Source of the DNA: Tetmemena sp. SeJ-2015
Lineage: Eukaryota > Ciliophora > Spirotrichea > Sporadotrichida > Oxytrichidae
NCBI GenBank assembly: GCA_027382625.1
Contig: JAJKFJ010022319.1
Coordinates: forward strand, 248,001-312,000
Length of the DNA: 64,000 bases
Direction of reading: 5' to 3'
Part shown: positions 1-12,117 of the stretch, one piece after another
Layout of the letters: every line of letters starts with the position of its first letter
How positions within the stretch are numbered: position 1 is the stretch's first letter
Translations under genes and position numbers: made by a program
Notes under the pieces: model-generated
Told to the model about the DNA's origin: nothing
Database searches by the model: none
Seen by the model: the letters and a program-made list of their open reading frames with translations, nothing else

Positions 1-1235
1 TAGCTTTTTAGGCAAGTTTTTACTTAGACATTTTACACAAAAACAGATTAATCAAATTTGAAAAATTCAATTGTTTCAACTACTGATGATATTAGAAATG
101 AATATTGACTTTCCTTAAATTTATTCATAAGTTTATTTAAATACTTTATTTAATTAACTTTAATATAATATAGAATAAATCAAGAAATTTTAATTCAAGT
201 AAAATTAATTATAAATAATGTAAAAGTTACTCTTGATTGATTCCTTTCATGAGGATAAATATTCATTTTAGGTTAATAGAATTAGCTAATTAAAAATAAA
301 TCTTATTATATTTTTGTTCTAATTTATAAGATTTTGTTTAATTATATAAATTATTAAATTAGAAAGTTATAATCTAGATCCTATGAAAGGGTACTAAATT
401 TTTCTTGCAGAGAAGGAAGTAGATTCAAATGCCATTAACCAATTCTATTCCTGGTTGCGTTTCCCTTCAAGGGAACTTGCCTATTTATCCATCAGCGAAT
501 TTTATAGATTGTTTAATCTTAGGATTAAAGGATTATAGAGTCCTAAGCCGTGCAAGAAAAACACTCATCATCAAATTTTAAATCCTGACCCTGCCTAATG
601 GTCTTTTTTCAGATAATAGGGTAAAAGAGTAAAGATTGTGGTAAAAATCACAGAGGAACTATGGGAGGGAGATTTAAAAGTATGCTGTTTGACACTGAAC
701 TGGCTTTATGGAATCAGTTATTATTCAGGCTTGACCATTAAAATTTTTCACAATGCCATCAAGTATAGATCTTATTAGTTACTTATTAAATTATGAATCA
801 TTTGGAGGGTTTTATTCATAAGCTAACTGCACTAATATTACTTAATCGATAGTTAAAGTAGATTCACAGTGCTTAGAATCTTTCAGTTTCTCCAGAGTTT
901 CACGGAAAGCCCACTCCCTATCAAGTCTTAATCGGCTGGAAAATGTCTCAGTTTGTTGTTTATTCGTTAAGCATTCGTGCTTAATACACTTCTGGGTTCT
1001 TCATTAATTCAGTTTTTAATTCTTAATTAAGTGTTAAGAATACCTATGATTTTACAATACTCCTTTGAAGTTTCATTATAAATATAATATTTTAGTATCC
1101 AACTTAAATACCAATTTCATAAATTAAATCGGATAAATGATAGTTAACTTGATTTCTAAATTGCTAGAATTTCCCTCAAAATAATATTTAATGAATTAAG
1201 AAAGCACAAAGCAAATAAATTTATTTGTTTAGCAC
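1..1235. other. AT-rich flank with competing open frames, no convincing gene
   Basis: Frames stay open on both strands here when TAA/TAG are read as Gln. On the plus strand there is 383-796 (about 137 codons) overlapping 793-1068 by the four bases ATGA. On the minus strand there is about 998-725, whose translation includes DREWAFRETLEKLKDS and looks somewhat more protein-like. None matches a family I know. They could be remnants of a germline transposon, an exon of a gene outside the window, or chance frames, since TGA is rare in AT-rich DNA. I commit to none of them. Confidence 0.3.
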
Positions 1236-2210
1236 TCAATTTTTCATGTTTAATTTTTAGATTTGAGTTTAGTTTGATGATGATGGGATTTTAACTGTAC
1301 AATATTACTTCTTGCCCAGTTCAACATAACGATAATGCTCTTCTTTTTTCACTATGCTAAAAATATATTTTGGATTATTGCTGATTGCAGCTAAGTCATT
1401 TTACGAGGATGTTACGAAAACTAAATTGCAAAATAAATTAGTGGGCTCAAAGTCTATCTTCGTAATAGAGCTTTCAAATAATCTCTCTTGCATTACTATC
1501 TGTAGATTTGGTACATCCACTGCTAATAGCACTCCTCCCGTCAGTCCTAATAGTAGATAGCCATTATCGAAGGGACCAAAGTTCACAGCAGAGACGGTTC
1601 CATAATCAGTTTCTAAAAGCTGCACCTTCTCAATCAAGTTATCCTCTATATTGTAAATAGCCAAGAAAACTCTTTCATTAAAGTTAGTCTCCTCAAGATT
1701 AATTGGCTTTGTGCTCTTAAATCTCTAATCCTCAAACAAACTTGCATCTTCGTTTCTCTGTCCACCGTGTAATCCATCAACTCTCTCTTGGCATCTGCCG
1801 ACAATCACGAACCTCTTGAGTAAGTAAGAATATATTATTTTAAGAGTTTGCATTCAGTATTTTGCTTTTCGAAGTTCTCAAGCTTTCGATCCGACCACCT
1901 TAGCTTTGGGAAAATACAATAGTCAATCTGAATAACTTGCATTTCAAAAGCTAGGAAATGGGATTGTAGATCTATTCTCTGTTTGAAATTTCCCCTCCTG
2001 TCAATTAGATCTATTAAGCCTTTGCTTTGAGAATTAGCATACCAAATCAAAACTTGATCGCATAAAAGTCTATTGATTTGGGTTTTACAATATAATAATT
2101 TAAATGTGTTCAAACTCTAACTAGAAAGTCTGCTTTTTACTCATTGAGAAGCAGGCTACTTTGGGGTGATGTATGCTGTTTTTATCTTCATCTGTCTTCA
2201 ACTCTTGCAT
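1236..2210 (-). CDS. WD40-type protein
   Basis: The leftward frame starts at ATG 2210 and ends in TGA at 1236. The middle and C-terminal part reads like beta-propeller blades, for example DQVLIWYANSQSKGL, FVIVGRCQERVDGL, VSAVNFGPFDNGYLLLGL and SITKIDFEPTNL, with the blade-closing hydrophobic and aspartate pattern. In-frame TAA/TAG are frequent and read as Gln. The frame changes twice. The change at 1818-1847 is repaired by removing a 26-bp IES (listed separately). The one near 2060-2110 I could not assign. The partner is unknown. Such propellers usually scaffold complexes, and in ciliates many are cytoskeletal, but that is inference. Confidence 0.65.
1818..1847. other. candidate IES, 26 bp, pointer GAGT
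   Basis: GAGT occurs at 1818-1821 and 1844-1847. The 22 bp between them are almost all A/T. Left in, the WD40 frame hits TGA. Removing one repeat plus the spacer joins the leftward codons as CKL-KRFVIVGRCQ in frame. There is no GT-AG intron that does the same. Confidence 0.65.
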
Positions 2211-2399
2211 CTTTGCAATCACTTAGTACATGATAATTACTCATGAATTTACATTAAAATACAAAATAAATTAAAGCAAGGAAATGCAATAAAATTATAC
2301 TCTAAAGAGAAATATTATATAGTTATAACCAGTTTTTATCTCAACTTGAGAAAAGAAACAGAGTTTAAAAATCTGTTTTTTAATAGCAGTCTATTATAA

Positions 2400-3669
2400 T
2401 CATTTGCTTATTATAAAAATTACTCGAGAGGAAGAATTCAAAGTGAATAGATAGTTGGAATAGTTGCCATAGAAAAGATAAGCCTAGTCAACAGCTTCTT
2501 TCACTTGAAGAATCCCAAATTATTCGATTTTAAAAATATTCTGATCTGCTGGAATATCGCCCTCAGTTTTCACATCATCGAGATTAAGTGAGTAACAAGG
2601 TAACTAAGTATTTCCAGCTTAAGATAAAAGATTATTACTCTAAGACTTAGCATTCAAAACAAAACTAAAAATAAATTTAAGAATAATTCTCTTTGAAATT
2701 GAAGGAGCTGCTTTCGTTTCTAACTTTTGGAGTAGACTATGTCAAGCTTTAGGGACCATCTCCCATCATCAAAGACTTGCTTTAATTATTTTAAATGAAG
2801 GAGGTCGTTGTATAATTTCCATTCCTCGACCCATTCTATTTTCCGTTCTAATTATGCTTCATAACTTAATTTTAGAAGTAGTTTAAGTCTTATACCTCAA
2901 TATCAATAACATTTAAGCCTAAATTAGAGAAGAATATTGTCCTCCTTCCTCACTCTGCTCATTTTATATTAGCCCTTCGTGATATAAGAGAAGGCTTGAT
3001 GAATTATCTTTTCTTTTTGGTACTTCTCCATCTAAGCGAGCTCTTTCACTTTGTGGAACTCCAGATTGTCATTCTTTTTTATTTTGAAAATTTTAATTTA
3101 AGTTGAATTAGTGGCTTGCAAGCAGTAACTATGAGTATGAAAGAGGAAATGTGATCCTCCATGAATTTTACTAGCACGATTCGCTGATTTCTTTTACCTT
3201 CGTTTTCAATTTCAATTAAACTTCTCCTTTTGAACACTCCTTTATCTTAACTACTATCAATGCTAAACAATTGAGATAATTAAAAATATAGACTTAATCT
3301 TATGCTTGCATCTCCATTATCAAATTCAATGGGCCCCCTAAATAATTCATAAGGCCGCTCCTATTCATTTAACGCCATTAAGCATACTGAACTCTGATTA
3401 GCTACACATATTCTCTTTTTATCAAACTCAAATCGGCTTCGATACCCTAAAAACCTTCTCTAACTAAAGCTGAGATTATCAATTTCATTGAAGGGAGTTC
3501 TAACTCTAAATTATATTCTCTTATAAAATTTAATTTAAAATTCAAGTTGCATCTTCATCGTCTACTATTAATTCTATCTTGCTATTTGTGGGTTTCTTTT
3601 ATTCCTCAACAGCAGATTCATCGTCCTACTGTCTATAGTGCTTTGATGAATATGATTCTTAGAGCTCAT
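2400..3669 (-). CDS. unrecognised protein, at least two IESs
   Basis: The leftward gene starts at ATG 3669 (MSSKNHIHQS) and ends in TGA at 2400. It has a basic, Gln-rich N terminus. A folded-looking core follows, including FDKKRICVANQSSVCLMAL and RPYELFRGPIEFDNGD. The C-terminal half is charged and probably helical. It matches no family I recognise. The frame is interrupted several times. Two interruptions fit IESs at 2882-2917 and 2724-2750. Another, near 3090, is unresolved. The upstream neighbour is a small lipidated protein transcribed in the same direction. Function unknown. Confidence 0.55.
2724..2750. other. candidate IES, 23 bp, pointer CTTT
   Basis: CTTT at 2724-2727 recurs at 2747-2750. 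Removing 23 bp joins the leftward frame as RWSLK-LETKAAPSISK without a stop. A 14-nt GT-AG removal inside the same segment would also keep phase, so IES versus intron is not settled. Confidence 0.45.
2882..2917. other. candidate IES, 30 bp, pointer TTTAAG
   Basis: TTTAAG at 2882-2887 recurs at 2912-2917, in the same codon phase on the leftward strand (CTT AAA both times). Left in, the frame meets TGA inside the insert. Removed, it reads FRLK-LLLKLSYEAQLERK. Confidence 0.6.
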
Positions 3670-3786
3670 ACTAAAATTGTTTGCTATGTGATTAGAATAA
3701 ATACAAAAATGTGATTCTTGGGACTGAAAGAGTTAAACTCTTGATACATATTATTTCTTGTTGACTTATCATTCTGAGAATCTAAG

Positions 3787-4119
3787 TCATTTTGCAGTGG
3801 CCTTCTCTTTACATACTAAGTTTTATTCTACTTGTGATGATGGGCATAGAGAACAGCATCTGTGCTATTTATAAGTTAGGTGTAAATTTAAATTATGATC
3901 ATCTGTATCTTCTTATTCGAATGCTTGCGATGATGTGTAATTCTTCCTCCCATTTTTATTTGCTCCCTTCGAACGAAAGTTTAAACTATAGTCGTAATCG
4001 TCCTTCAGAATGCGAGGAGAGATAGTCTTAGCGTAGATGAAGGCCTCCACCTCTGGTTTAGGTTCACAGACACTGGTGATGCTGAAGTTTGGATTAGCGC
4101 AGCAAAGTTAATTACCCAT
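3787..4119 (-). CDS. small N-terminally lipidated protein, MGNQLCC
   Basis: This is one uninterrupted leftward frame of 110 codons from ATG 4119 to TGA 3787. The N terminus MGNQLCC is a classic dual signal: glycine 2 for N-myristoylation and cysteines 6 and 7 for palmitoylation. That predicts a membrane-tethered protein. The rest is polar, with a Cys-rich tail (HRCCSLCPSS) and no domain I recognise. It sits between the unknown gene at 2400-3669 and the SET gene, all leftward. The start is supported by the lipidation motif and by the AT-rich gap upstream. Function unknown. Confidence 0.7.
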
Positions 4120-4314
4120 TAAGAATTATTCTATTTCACTAGCTGAGTAAACTAATCAACTTATTCACTCTATTAGCACCATATTAGTTAGTATTAGTGA
4201 TACATATATGAACTTAAGATATGGGTAAATGATTAAAAGGCAGTTTTATAGTAAATAAAGTTCAGGTAAGAATTTCATCAAATTCGATACAAGAAATCCT
4301 TAGGATTAAAATTC

Positions 4315-7002
4315 TCACTAATTTTTAGATGTTATAAAAATCTTCTTCTTTATTTTTAGATTTTTAATCGGATTGGAATTCTCTGAAAGCGTCTCACTCA
4401 TCTCATTCTAGCCAAGAGGAAGCTGTAGATGCTACTAGTTTGGATCTGCAAGATCAAATCGTGACTATGAAAGCTGCCTACTTTCACCTATCACAGATTG
4501 AGGCTATTCCATCGAAGAACTTGCTTGGATAAGCATTTGCTGTGCATGGTCTCTATCTTACATAAAATTCTTTAGCTAAGTAGGGATTTAAAGATCGATT
4601 CTCTTCAGTTCCATGGTCCCATCACTTGGATCATCTTCAAACATTTTGCTATCTGTGTTATTAGATTTCATCAAGAATCTAAACAAAGATAGTTAGGATA
4701 AAAAAAATTGTCTACATACCTTCTGCATTTCGGTTTTTCGCATAAACATACTACGTTAGCAGGAATATTTAGCAAGTTTTTGTCCCATTTATAATCGATC
4801 GTTAGTTCCTCACTTTATCTAGATTAAATTTAGGAAATTTTACCCTGCTTAGATCTATTTAGTAGCAAATAGGCCAATTTTGTGATAAGTGTAGCCTTCT
4901 ATCTCAGTCACTATGCTGAACGATTTCAAATTGGGATCGCAACTATGGTTCATGAAGCGACTCTCATTCCCATGAAAGGCTGCATCAATGCATAAAGGAA
5001 AGAAGTTCTCAGAGCTGCTCTTTTAGATCCTCATATCGTATTCATCGTTCTCATCTGGGTCACTCATATCAAATAGGTAGCTCATTCCTGCATGATCATA
5101 GAATCGTCCCCTTACATCTCCATCCTTTGAAGTCAGCACCTCTCCTATATATTCAACAACGAAAGCTCCTGCTGGTATATTTTCAAGTGTAAACAGTCCC
5201 CACATCACATTTTCAAATTCTTAGCCTCTAGTAGAGGACACTTTCTTTACCCTTTTGATCATAGTTTTCCATCTATGACGGTTTTCTGACTCTAGCAAGA
5301 AGTTCAAGCAGAGATCTTTGTTGCAGCCACATCTAGGATGGCATTCGTTGAAAGTATTAAATATGAATATAACTCTTTAAAGTGAGTGTTCTATTGTTGG
5401 ACTGAATTGACCTTTTCTAAATGCCAATCATTGTGTTGTCTGCATGATACTGGAGCTCATAAGTAGAAGTATAAACGATATATTTATTCAATCTTAGTAG
5501 GGTTGTTAAGTGACCTATTATATTTGTAGCAAGGACATTTCTTCGGAATTTGACATCCATCTGTGCACTTGCAGTAAGTAATTCTTCTTTTGTGCTTCAG
5601 GTACTTCTCAACTAACTTGTCATCCGTGAAGTTTTGATCTATATACTACAAAGTTAAACTATAAATATGAATATTACCCTCCAAAAATGAAGAGGCCTAT
5701 CATTCTAAAAGCTGATTTGGTAGGGAGTGGCTTCATCAATTTCATTTTACCAGCACAAATGAGCTACCTATTCCATATTTTCAGAATCTATTCTTAGAAA
5801 TTTGAAGGCTCTTTCAAACTCTTCAATTCGTTGTTCCTTTGAAGTCACAATAGCTTATTCGATTTCTTCTGTGATTAAGTTCCTATGCCCAATTCTGGCA
5901 AGTATTTATTGATGCTCTAAAGCATTTTAGTTAGTGAAATTCTTAATTGTATTGAAAAGGTAAAGCCAGTAATTAGCGATATTAAAATAAGAACAAATTT
6001 TAGCAATAAATTGTATACAGAGTCATATAAACACAACAACAACTTTACAAAACGGAAAACTCTGCTTTCAAGCTTTTTTACCTTGGCTTTTTATTGCTGA
6101 TGCAGCCTTTTACATAGACTCAATGTTTGCTGCTAGAGCGGGAGACATCTTTTATTCCTCATGCTGATTGACTACACAAAGAATGTCAAAAATGATCACC
6201 TTCTTTTTACTTTTCACACCTTCATCATAAAAATGAATGATAGTTATCATTTGCAACTCTCTGACGCTTTCTAGGCACATAGGGCTTTTCAATCCCCTTA
6301 TTTCTTGAAGCTCTACTACTGCTGTTATTCGATTCTTCGAAGTCATTCTTGCTAGCTTTCAAAATTGGCTGCCCTCCTTTGACTGCTCTTTGAGTTGAAA
6401 ACACGTCATTTTCGATTTCCTCTAACTCACCCTATCGTAAATTAGTATTTACAGTTTAATTAATCTTACTTCAGTATCTGGTGTTTTGCGCTTTAAGCCT
6501 TAATTCATTATATTCAGTTCATCTCTATCGCCGTTTTCAGCAGATTTATCCATATCTATTTTAGATCTAGAGGATTAGATTTGCGCTGTGTCCTCTTGCT
6601 TAGAAAAGTGCTCTGCGTGGCTTATGAAATTTTCCATGGCTTATATCATTTCAGAATCTACGCTATCTTATTCATCCTTCTCGATCGGTAAACTTAAAGC
6701 AAGTTATTGAGCAATTTATTCAACTTTTCTTATCAATTCTTGGCTGGCACAGCTCCTTCAAGAATTATTAAGTAGGGAAGCGCTTACTTTCTTGAATTTA
6801 AAATATAGAATGATGACTTTATAGGACCTAGCGAGGCATCTTCCTCTAGCTTTTTAATTTGTTCAAATTAGTTATTGACCTCCTTCTTTTCCTTCTTTTT
6901 ATACTGTTTAGCAACTATCGTATTTGTATTATAAAAAACTGTCGTTATATCTTACTCTTCTAGATCCTAGGCCAAATTCCTCTTCTTTAAAAAGTATGCC
7001 AT
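4315..7002 (-). CDS. SET-domain histone lysine methyltransferase, SUV39/G9a-like
   Basis: This would be a nuclear enzyme transferring methyl groups from S-adenosylmethionine to histone lysines. The leftward gene starts at ATG 7002 (MAYFLKKRNLA). A long charged N-terminal region is followed by a Cys-rich pre-SET segment (CKCTDGC, CPCYKYNR, ECHPRCGCNKDLC; about 5570-5310). The SET domain follows, with EYIGEV, the cofactor-site motif RFMNHSCDPNL and the catalytic stretch EELTIDYKWD. A post-SET CLCEKPKCRR near 4730 completes it. At least six short GT-AG introns are needed. Clear ones are 4813-4843 (31 nt, restoring AG-EELT) and one just after CRR. The Ser/Gln-rich tail ends in TGA at 4315. Pre-SET plus post-SET cysteines point to the SUV39/SETDB/G9a group rather than E(z). 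Whether it targets H3K9 or H3K27 cannot be read from sequence. Confidence 0.9.
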
Positions 7003-7045
7003 GCCTCAATTTTTCTATAAATTAAATAGAAGTTAAAGAGGAAAT

Positions 7046-8095
7046 TCACTATATTTTCTTACGAATATCATTATAGTCCTGAGCTTGCTTTTGCATGTTA
7101 TCTTGCTGCTTTTTAAGGTTTTCGACTGTCTCATATTTAAGAATGTTCTGTAGGTGCTTATTCTCTTGGGTTACAATTAAGAAGCGTAACATGTGTCGCT
7201 CAAACGCTCCCTCGGGATCCTTCAATCATCATAAAATATGATGAAATGTAAACTTCTTATTGAGTAGTTTGTAGAGAGAGTAGACTGCCTAATCGAGTGT
7301 AATTTTGAGGTGGTGCTTTAACTCCTGCGCCACGAAAATGGCTTCCTCGTAACTGCTTTGCTTGGTGAGGTTATGAGCTAAATAAAGGCATGGAATCAGA
7401 GAGTTAATAAGATCTTATAAATTTAGATATAATTTCAGTAGCAGATAGCAATATTCAATAGACTTTGCTAATGTCATTATGAAGTGAGAGTCACACAAAA
7501 GACATCACATTACCTTCAGTGAAGAATTCTATCTCCCGAACCTTCTTCTTTTGCTGCTGCTTCCCCCAGAAACCCTTCAACCTACATCAATACGTGTTAT
7601 CATACAATCTAAATTCAAAACTTTAATTTATAAATACTTCATTAAAGAATGATAAGTAAAGTTTTATTTTGATTAAACCTAAAGCCTAGATAATTTATTA
7701 TAAAGCTTCAACTTTTTCATGCTTATTAAATTTAGTTTTAAACAATGAATCCACTATCTCATATTATAGATTTGTGAGTTTTTTATATAATTTATCCAAT
7801 ATTTGAGGTTTGAAGATGATAGAGAAAAGATATTAGTAAGATTTAAGAGATGATCGATGAGATTGGACGATTGAAGAAAGATGGCGGGGATGACAGAAAA
7901 ATAATTATTCTAGGTATTTAATCTCCAAATTGGAGGTACAACTTACTCTTCGAGCACTTGCTGCACCTTATATTCGAGGTTGCTGTGCATTAGAGAACAC
8001 ATTTGTCTTATCAAATCAAAGTATTCAGATAAATCATTTTATTATAAATCGTCCCCACTCTTGATTCCTGGTGGTGGAGGATTGGTTTTTCGCAT
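7046..8095 (-). CDS. unrecognised helical protein
   Basis: The leftward gene starts at ATG 8095 (MRKTNPPPPGIKSGDDL) and ends in TGA at 7046. After about 50 residues a long insert of about 370 nt follows. It has GT-AG ends and joins VQQVLEE to LKGFWGKQQQKKK in phase. I call it an unusually long intron rather than an IES, because no repeat pair keeps phase. The rest looks all-helical (SYEEAIFVAQELKHHL, ENLKKQQDNMQKQAQDY), with a 34-nt intron removing two consecutive TGA codons. Family unknown. It ends 44 bp upstream of the SET gene start, same direction. Confidence 0.6.
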
Positions 8096-8395
8096 TTTTG
8101 AGAGTTTTTGTCGTAAAGTAGTCGCAATTTTACCCAAATAATTTTAATATAATTATCTTCACATCTTTTGAAAATTTTCATTTCCCAAGCCTATCTCCTC
8201 ACAATCAGTTTCTCTTTCCTACTAACATTTTTATATGGAAAATATTTATGAAAAATACTTATGGAAGGAAAAATTCGCAACAAAATAGAAAGTAGAGAAT
8301 AGTGAAATAAAAGCAAGAGAGTATAGAATTAATTTCGAACTAGAAAATAAGTTTAATTTAAGTAATAAAATTTAACAACATTTGGACTCAAAAAC
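8096..8395. promoter_or_regulatory. AT-rich divergent intergenic region
   Basis: These 300 bp separate the start codons of two genes read away from each other. It is poor in G and C with A- and T-runs and no open frame of note. It presumably holds both promoters, but I see no specific motif I can name. Confidence 0.4.
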
Positions 8396-9696
8396 ATGGT
8401 AAGCTATCAGAAATGTCTTTCACTCACCAAATTATCTTCCCCAAAAATAATTTAAAGCTTTACTCATAATGTCTTAGGGTAATTGTTGCTCAGACTAAAG
8501 ATTCGGCAAGAACGGTGCTCCCGCAGATTTGCAACCAGGGGTTAAAGTAAGAACAAGCAGCTTTTATCTTATTGATAGATGGAAGATGCGGAAAAGAATA
8601 AGAATTTCTCTGTAATTGACATCTTGCCAGCCAGTGATGTTTCTACAAAACCTGACTCTCGAGAATAAATATCTCATCTAGATTTCCATGATGCACCTCC
8701 TGTAATTTGTATCTTTCCTAATTTTCTTTAGTTGAGGCACCCTCTCCTTGACATGATGGCCTTGGCAGGTGCAATACCTCGAGACGAGATTAGAAAAGCA
8801 CCTGTGTTGTAGATTGATGTAAGTTTTTCTCAAGCCTTTTATTTGCTTACAGGTACTGGAAGGGAGTGTTGTGCCTGCGAATATGGAGCTAAAAATAAAT
8901 GCATGTGGTTTAATGGGCTCCAAGAGAAATAAGAACGACGGATGCACTCTAATTGGATGCATGCCTTTCGAGCCTAAATCACAAGAAATTTAGAATGACT
9001 TCGTTATTTAACTTCCCCAATCTGGAATTGGAAAGAGGCATATGGTTATAAAGTACAACGTAGATGATAAGAGTTACTATCTCTGCGATCTAGGAGATGG
9101 CTCTGGCACTTTTGTCAGACTTGACATTCCCATCGTAAGCTCATAATATATATCAGAGGTTATAACTTTGCTGCATAGGTATTGAAGCATGGATTATAAA
9201 TTCTAATGATTAATTTTTCTTTCTTTAAGGCTACATCATTTCCTTTGGGGAGTCGCATATGGCTGTGCAGTTTTGCTAGAATCCGGAAAATCCTCAAGAT
9301 AACTTTAAAATTCAGCTAAAGTTCTTGGATGGGCCCAAAACAGACCAGACTTTCACCTTCTCAAATTAAACTGGAATAATTAAAGTTGGAAGGATGAGTA
9401 AATGTGATATCAGATTCGAGGACAACTCGCTTTCGAGAATTCAGTTCTGGTACGTTAGAAGTTAATTCCTCATCCTTATCAATATAATTTGTAGTATCGT
9501 GTATTTCGAAGGCAACTGGATAATAAAGGACGGCGATGGAACGAAGCCTAGCACGAATGGCACATGGCTATTCGCAGATGAACTATTCAAGATATACGAT
9601 TAGATGATTTTCAAAGCTGGATAGACCTTATTTAAAGCTCAGCTGCTGCCACCAACCTAAGCACCCCCTACTCCTACTGGATTGAAGAACGTGTGA
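8396..9696 (+). CDS. lipidated protein with two FHA domains
   Basis: FHA domains bind phosphothreonine peptides. The start codon at 8396-8398 is followed at once by a 79-nt GT-AG intron. The second exon begins GGT AAT TGT TGC, so the protein starts MGNCCSDQRFG, a myristoylation plus palmitoylation signal. A first FHA-like domain includes SGIGKRHMVIKYNV and a later DGSGTFV. A second, better one has IKVGRMSKCDIRF, SLSRIQF and KPSTNGTWLF, matching the canonical Gly-Arg, Ser-x-x-His/Gln and Asn-Gly core. Several introns are short GT-AG. The tail is Pro-rich and stops with TGA at 9694. It is likely a membrane-anchored phosphopeptide reader. The partner is unknown. Confidence 0.8.
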
Positions 9697-9869
9697 AAGG
9701 AATAAGAAATTGGGAATTACTGCTGCTCTTCATTCATTATTTTCCTCAGATTGTGAACTACCTTTGATTTATTTAAATTTGCAAGCGATAAAGAACACCC
9801 CTCACTCTGTGCTACGAGGGAAGGGAAAGATTTGTCCAGTATTTTGTTAATTAGTTAAAATAAATTAAA

Positions 9870-11205
9870 ATGAGCTACGCTGCAGATCACTTAGCTTGGC
9901 AACAGAGAGTAATGCATGAGAAGAGCGCTGCCTTCCGATTCTCAGAGACTAACAAAGCATTTGGGCAAGTGAGCGACTACTACAACTAGTAAGTTAATTG
10001 CTAGTGCTAATTATTACTAAAGTGTGATCGACACAGAGCAGAAGGTGAATGAGCAGAATAAAATGATCCCTATCTACAACCCACCACTTTTATCTCCTCA
10101 AAATCAGAGAGGGGGTTCGGGAAAGAGAAATCTATAACTCATGATAGATAAGGAACAGCTGCCAATTACTTCACTAGTCAAACTCCTCGTCTCACCATGA
10201 ACAAGCAAGCCTATACATTCGGTAAGACATAAGTACCTTTTATAAGCAGTTGCGAAGGATATGCAATATCTTGTTCTCTTCTCCAATTTATCCCTATAAA
10301 AACAGTTAATTAACTTCATTTTAGGCGGCCACACCAATATTGCAGAGAGTCCTTTATATGAGTAGAACCCTCAAAATTACTACAAGTCCTTGCACAATCC
10401 TGAGGATGGAGAAGCCAATGGCTAACTTCCTCAAGGATTTTATTCAAAGCAGGCTTATGTAAAAAGATAGAAGTCCTCGGGAGCTCTTTCCACTAGATCT
10501 AGCAAGATTTCCAGGAATTTCAAGACTTTTTATCCACCTCAGCATCACCAGACAACTACTGCACCTCCTTAGCAAACTCAGTCGATGCAGCAACTTCCCA
10601 AGTTACCTCAGATTCAAAGATTCAATGAGGAGGTGGACACCCTCAGCATGATTTATGATTATTTCTAAGAGGAACAAATAGAAAGTACTTAACGAAGAGT
10701 TGAATGGACTTGCTAATGGAGGAGCGTACGGTAACCTCTTATCCAAGACTAAGTCTAATCAGAATATCATGATGGGCAGCATTCTCAAGCCAAAGGGAAC
10801 TGAAGCTTAAGAGTATCAACCATAGAAATAAGCTTAGACTGAGCAAGAATTGCTGAATGGAGATGCTCAATAATAACTCGCAGAAGAGGATTAGGAGCAT
10901 TAGAGTGAGCTTTATGATGACATTAACTCACTCTACGATATGGAGAACCAGCAAATGCTCGATGACAGAAAGTCTGTTTATTCTAGTTTATCAAATTTCC
11001 AACTTTCATTTTTTCTATCCATCACATTTTTAGTTTGAGCAAGGCAAAATCGACAGTTAGCAAGAAATCACAAGTCATCATTAATTCACTCGAAAAGCAA
11101 CTCAATGACGAAAGAGAAGCTAGAAAGAAGTTAGAGGAAGAACTCGCTAGTATAAGGATGCTCAGCATGCAGCTACTTAAAAATCAATAGCAACAACAAC
11201 AATGA
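9870..11205 (+). CDS. unrecognised Gln-rich coiled-coil protein
   Basis: The gene starts at ATG 9870 (MSYAADHLAWQQRVMHEKS) and stops with TGA at 11203. A 35-nt intron follows SDYYN and a further intron joins DTEQK to RGFGKEKS. A later 38-nt intron joins FNEE to RNKQKVLNEEL. The middle is Gln/Pro/Ser-rich. The last 60 residues form a clear coiled coil (INSLEKQLNDEREARKKLEE) ending in a Gln run encoded mainly by CAA. No family assigned. A structural or cytoskeletal role is plausible but only inferred. Confidence 0.65.
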
Positions 11206-11576
11206 GACCATAAAAAGCTAGAGACAGACTGATAATTAACGTGCATCTTCATTCCTGATAAGATATGGGCTCACTTGTTGCAGTCACTACGATAATGATG
11301 ATTGTTATTTTAATGCTTCTGATTTGAGAATGTATTCTTAAGTTAATAAAGTACTTCAATTTTTAATATGAGTGATTAATATGAGTGCGTTGGTATATAT
11401 TGAATATTATAGGAGAGACGGCCTTATTACTTAATTAGATATAAACAAAGAATATAATTGTATCTAAGTATTAGAAGAAGTTTAAGGAAATCACAAGCTA
11501 CGAGAGGCTCTTGCAACACTCACCACCTTCATATAAGCACATATATATTTCATATAAGCGAGTTGGCTTGACTTGT
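11206..11576. other. intergenic, nothing recognised
   Basis: AT-rich spacer between the tail of the coiled-coil gene and the tail of RPL12. No frame with protein-like composition, RNA gene or repeat was seen. Confidence 0.5.
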
Positions 11577-12117
11577 TCATTCGTGAACTTCAATCTCACC
11601 GTCGTCGATGAGCTTGGTGAGCTCCTTGGGGTTCTTTCCGTCGATGGTGCAGCCGAGAGAGACGGCGGTTCCGAGGACCTCCTTGACAGTGCCAGCGAAG
11701 TCGATAGCCATGCTCTTGGGTCTGAGCTTCTTGGCGATGTCGATCACGTCGTCCATCTTGACGTTTCCGTTGTGCTTGACGTTCTTTTGCTTCTTTCTGT
11801 CTCTGGGACCTTCCTTGAGAGCCTTGATGAGAAGAGGAGCGGCGGTGGGCAAGACAGTGATAAAGCATTGTCTGTTTTGGACCATCATTTCAATCTGGAT
11901 TTTGATTCCTCTCCAGTCAGCAGTGGCCTTCTGGATATCTTCTCCGACCTTCTTGGGGGGCATACCAAGGGGACCGCACTTGGGGGCAAGGGCGGCGGCA
12001 CTGGTGATTTCACCTCCAACGACTTTGAGGTACACTAAACGAAAATCGTCACAACTAGAGCTCGAGGAGGAGATTCTTACCGAATTTCTTTTCAGTATCG
12101 TCTGGCTTGGGAGGCAT
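11577..12117 (-). CDS. RPL12: 60S ribosomal protein L12 (uL11)
   Basis: This is a component of the large-subunit stalk base that contacts rRNA and the GTPase centre. The leftward gene starts at ATG 12117 (MPPKPDDTEKKF). A 46-nt GT-AG intron at 12035-12080 follows. The main exon runs VYLKVVGGEITSAAALAPKCGPLG, continues through VQNRQCFITVLPTAAPL and ends GEIEVHE-TGA. Length is 164 residues, against 165 in animals. It is GC-richer than its surroundings, uses CAA for Gln and has no TAA/TAG Gln codons, as expected of a strongly expressed gene. The large overlapping open frames on the other strand are a by-product of that composition. It lies directly upstream of the even half of PPP6C. Confidence 0.97.

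Noticed and set aside
2055..2110. IES at the N-terminal frame change of the WD40 gene.
   Set aside because: No repeat pair with the right spacing and no GT-AG intron found, so left unresolved.
7578..7950. IES inside the 7046-8095 gene.
   Set aside because: No flanking repeat keeps phase, whereas GTAAGT...GTAG splices in phase to LKGFWGK, so I treat it as a long intron.
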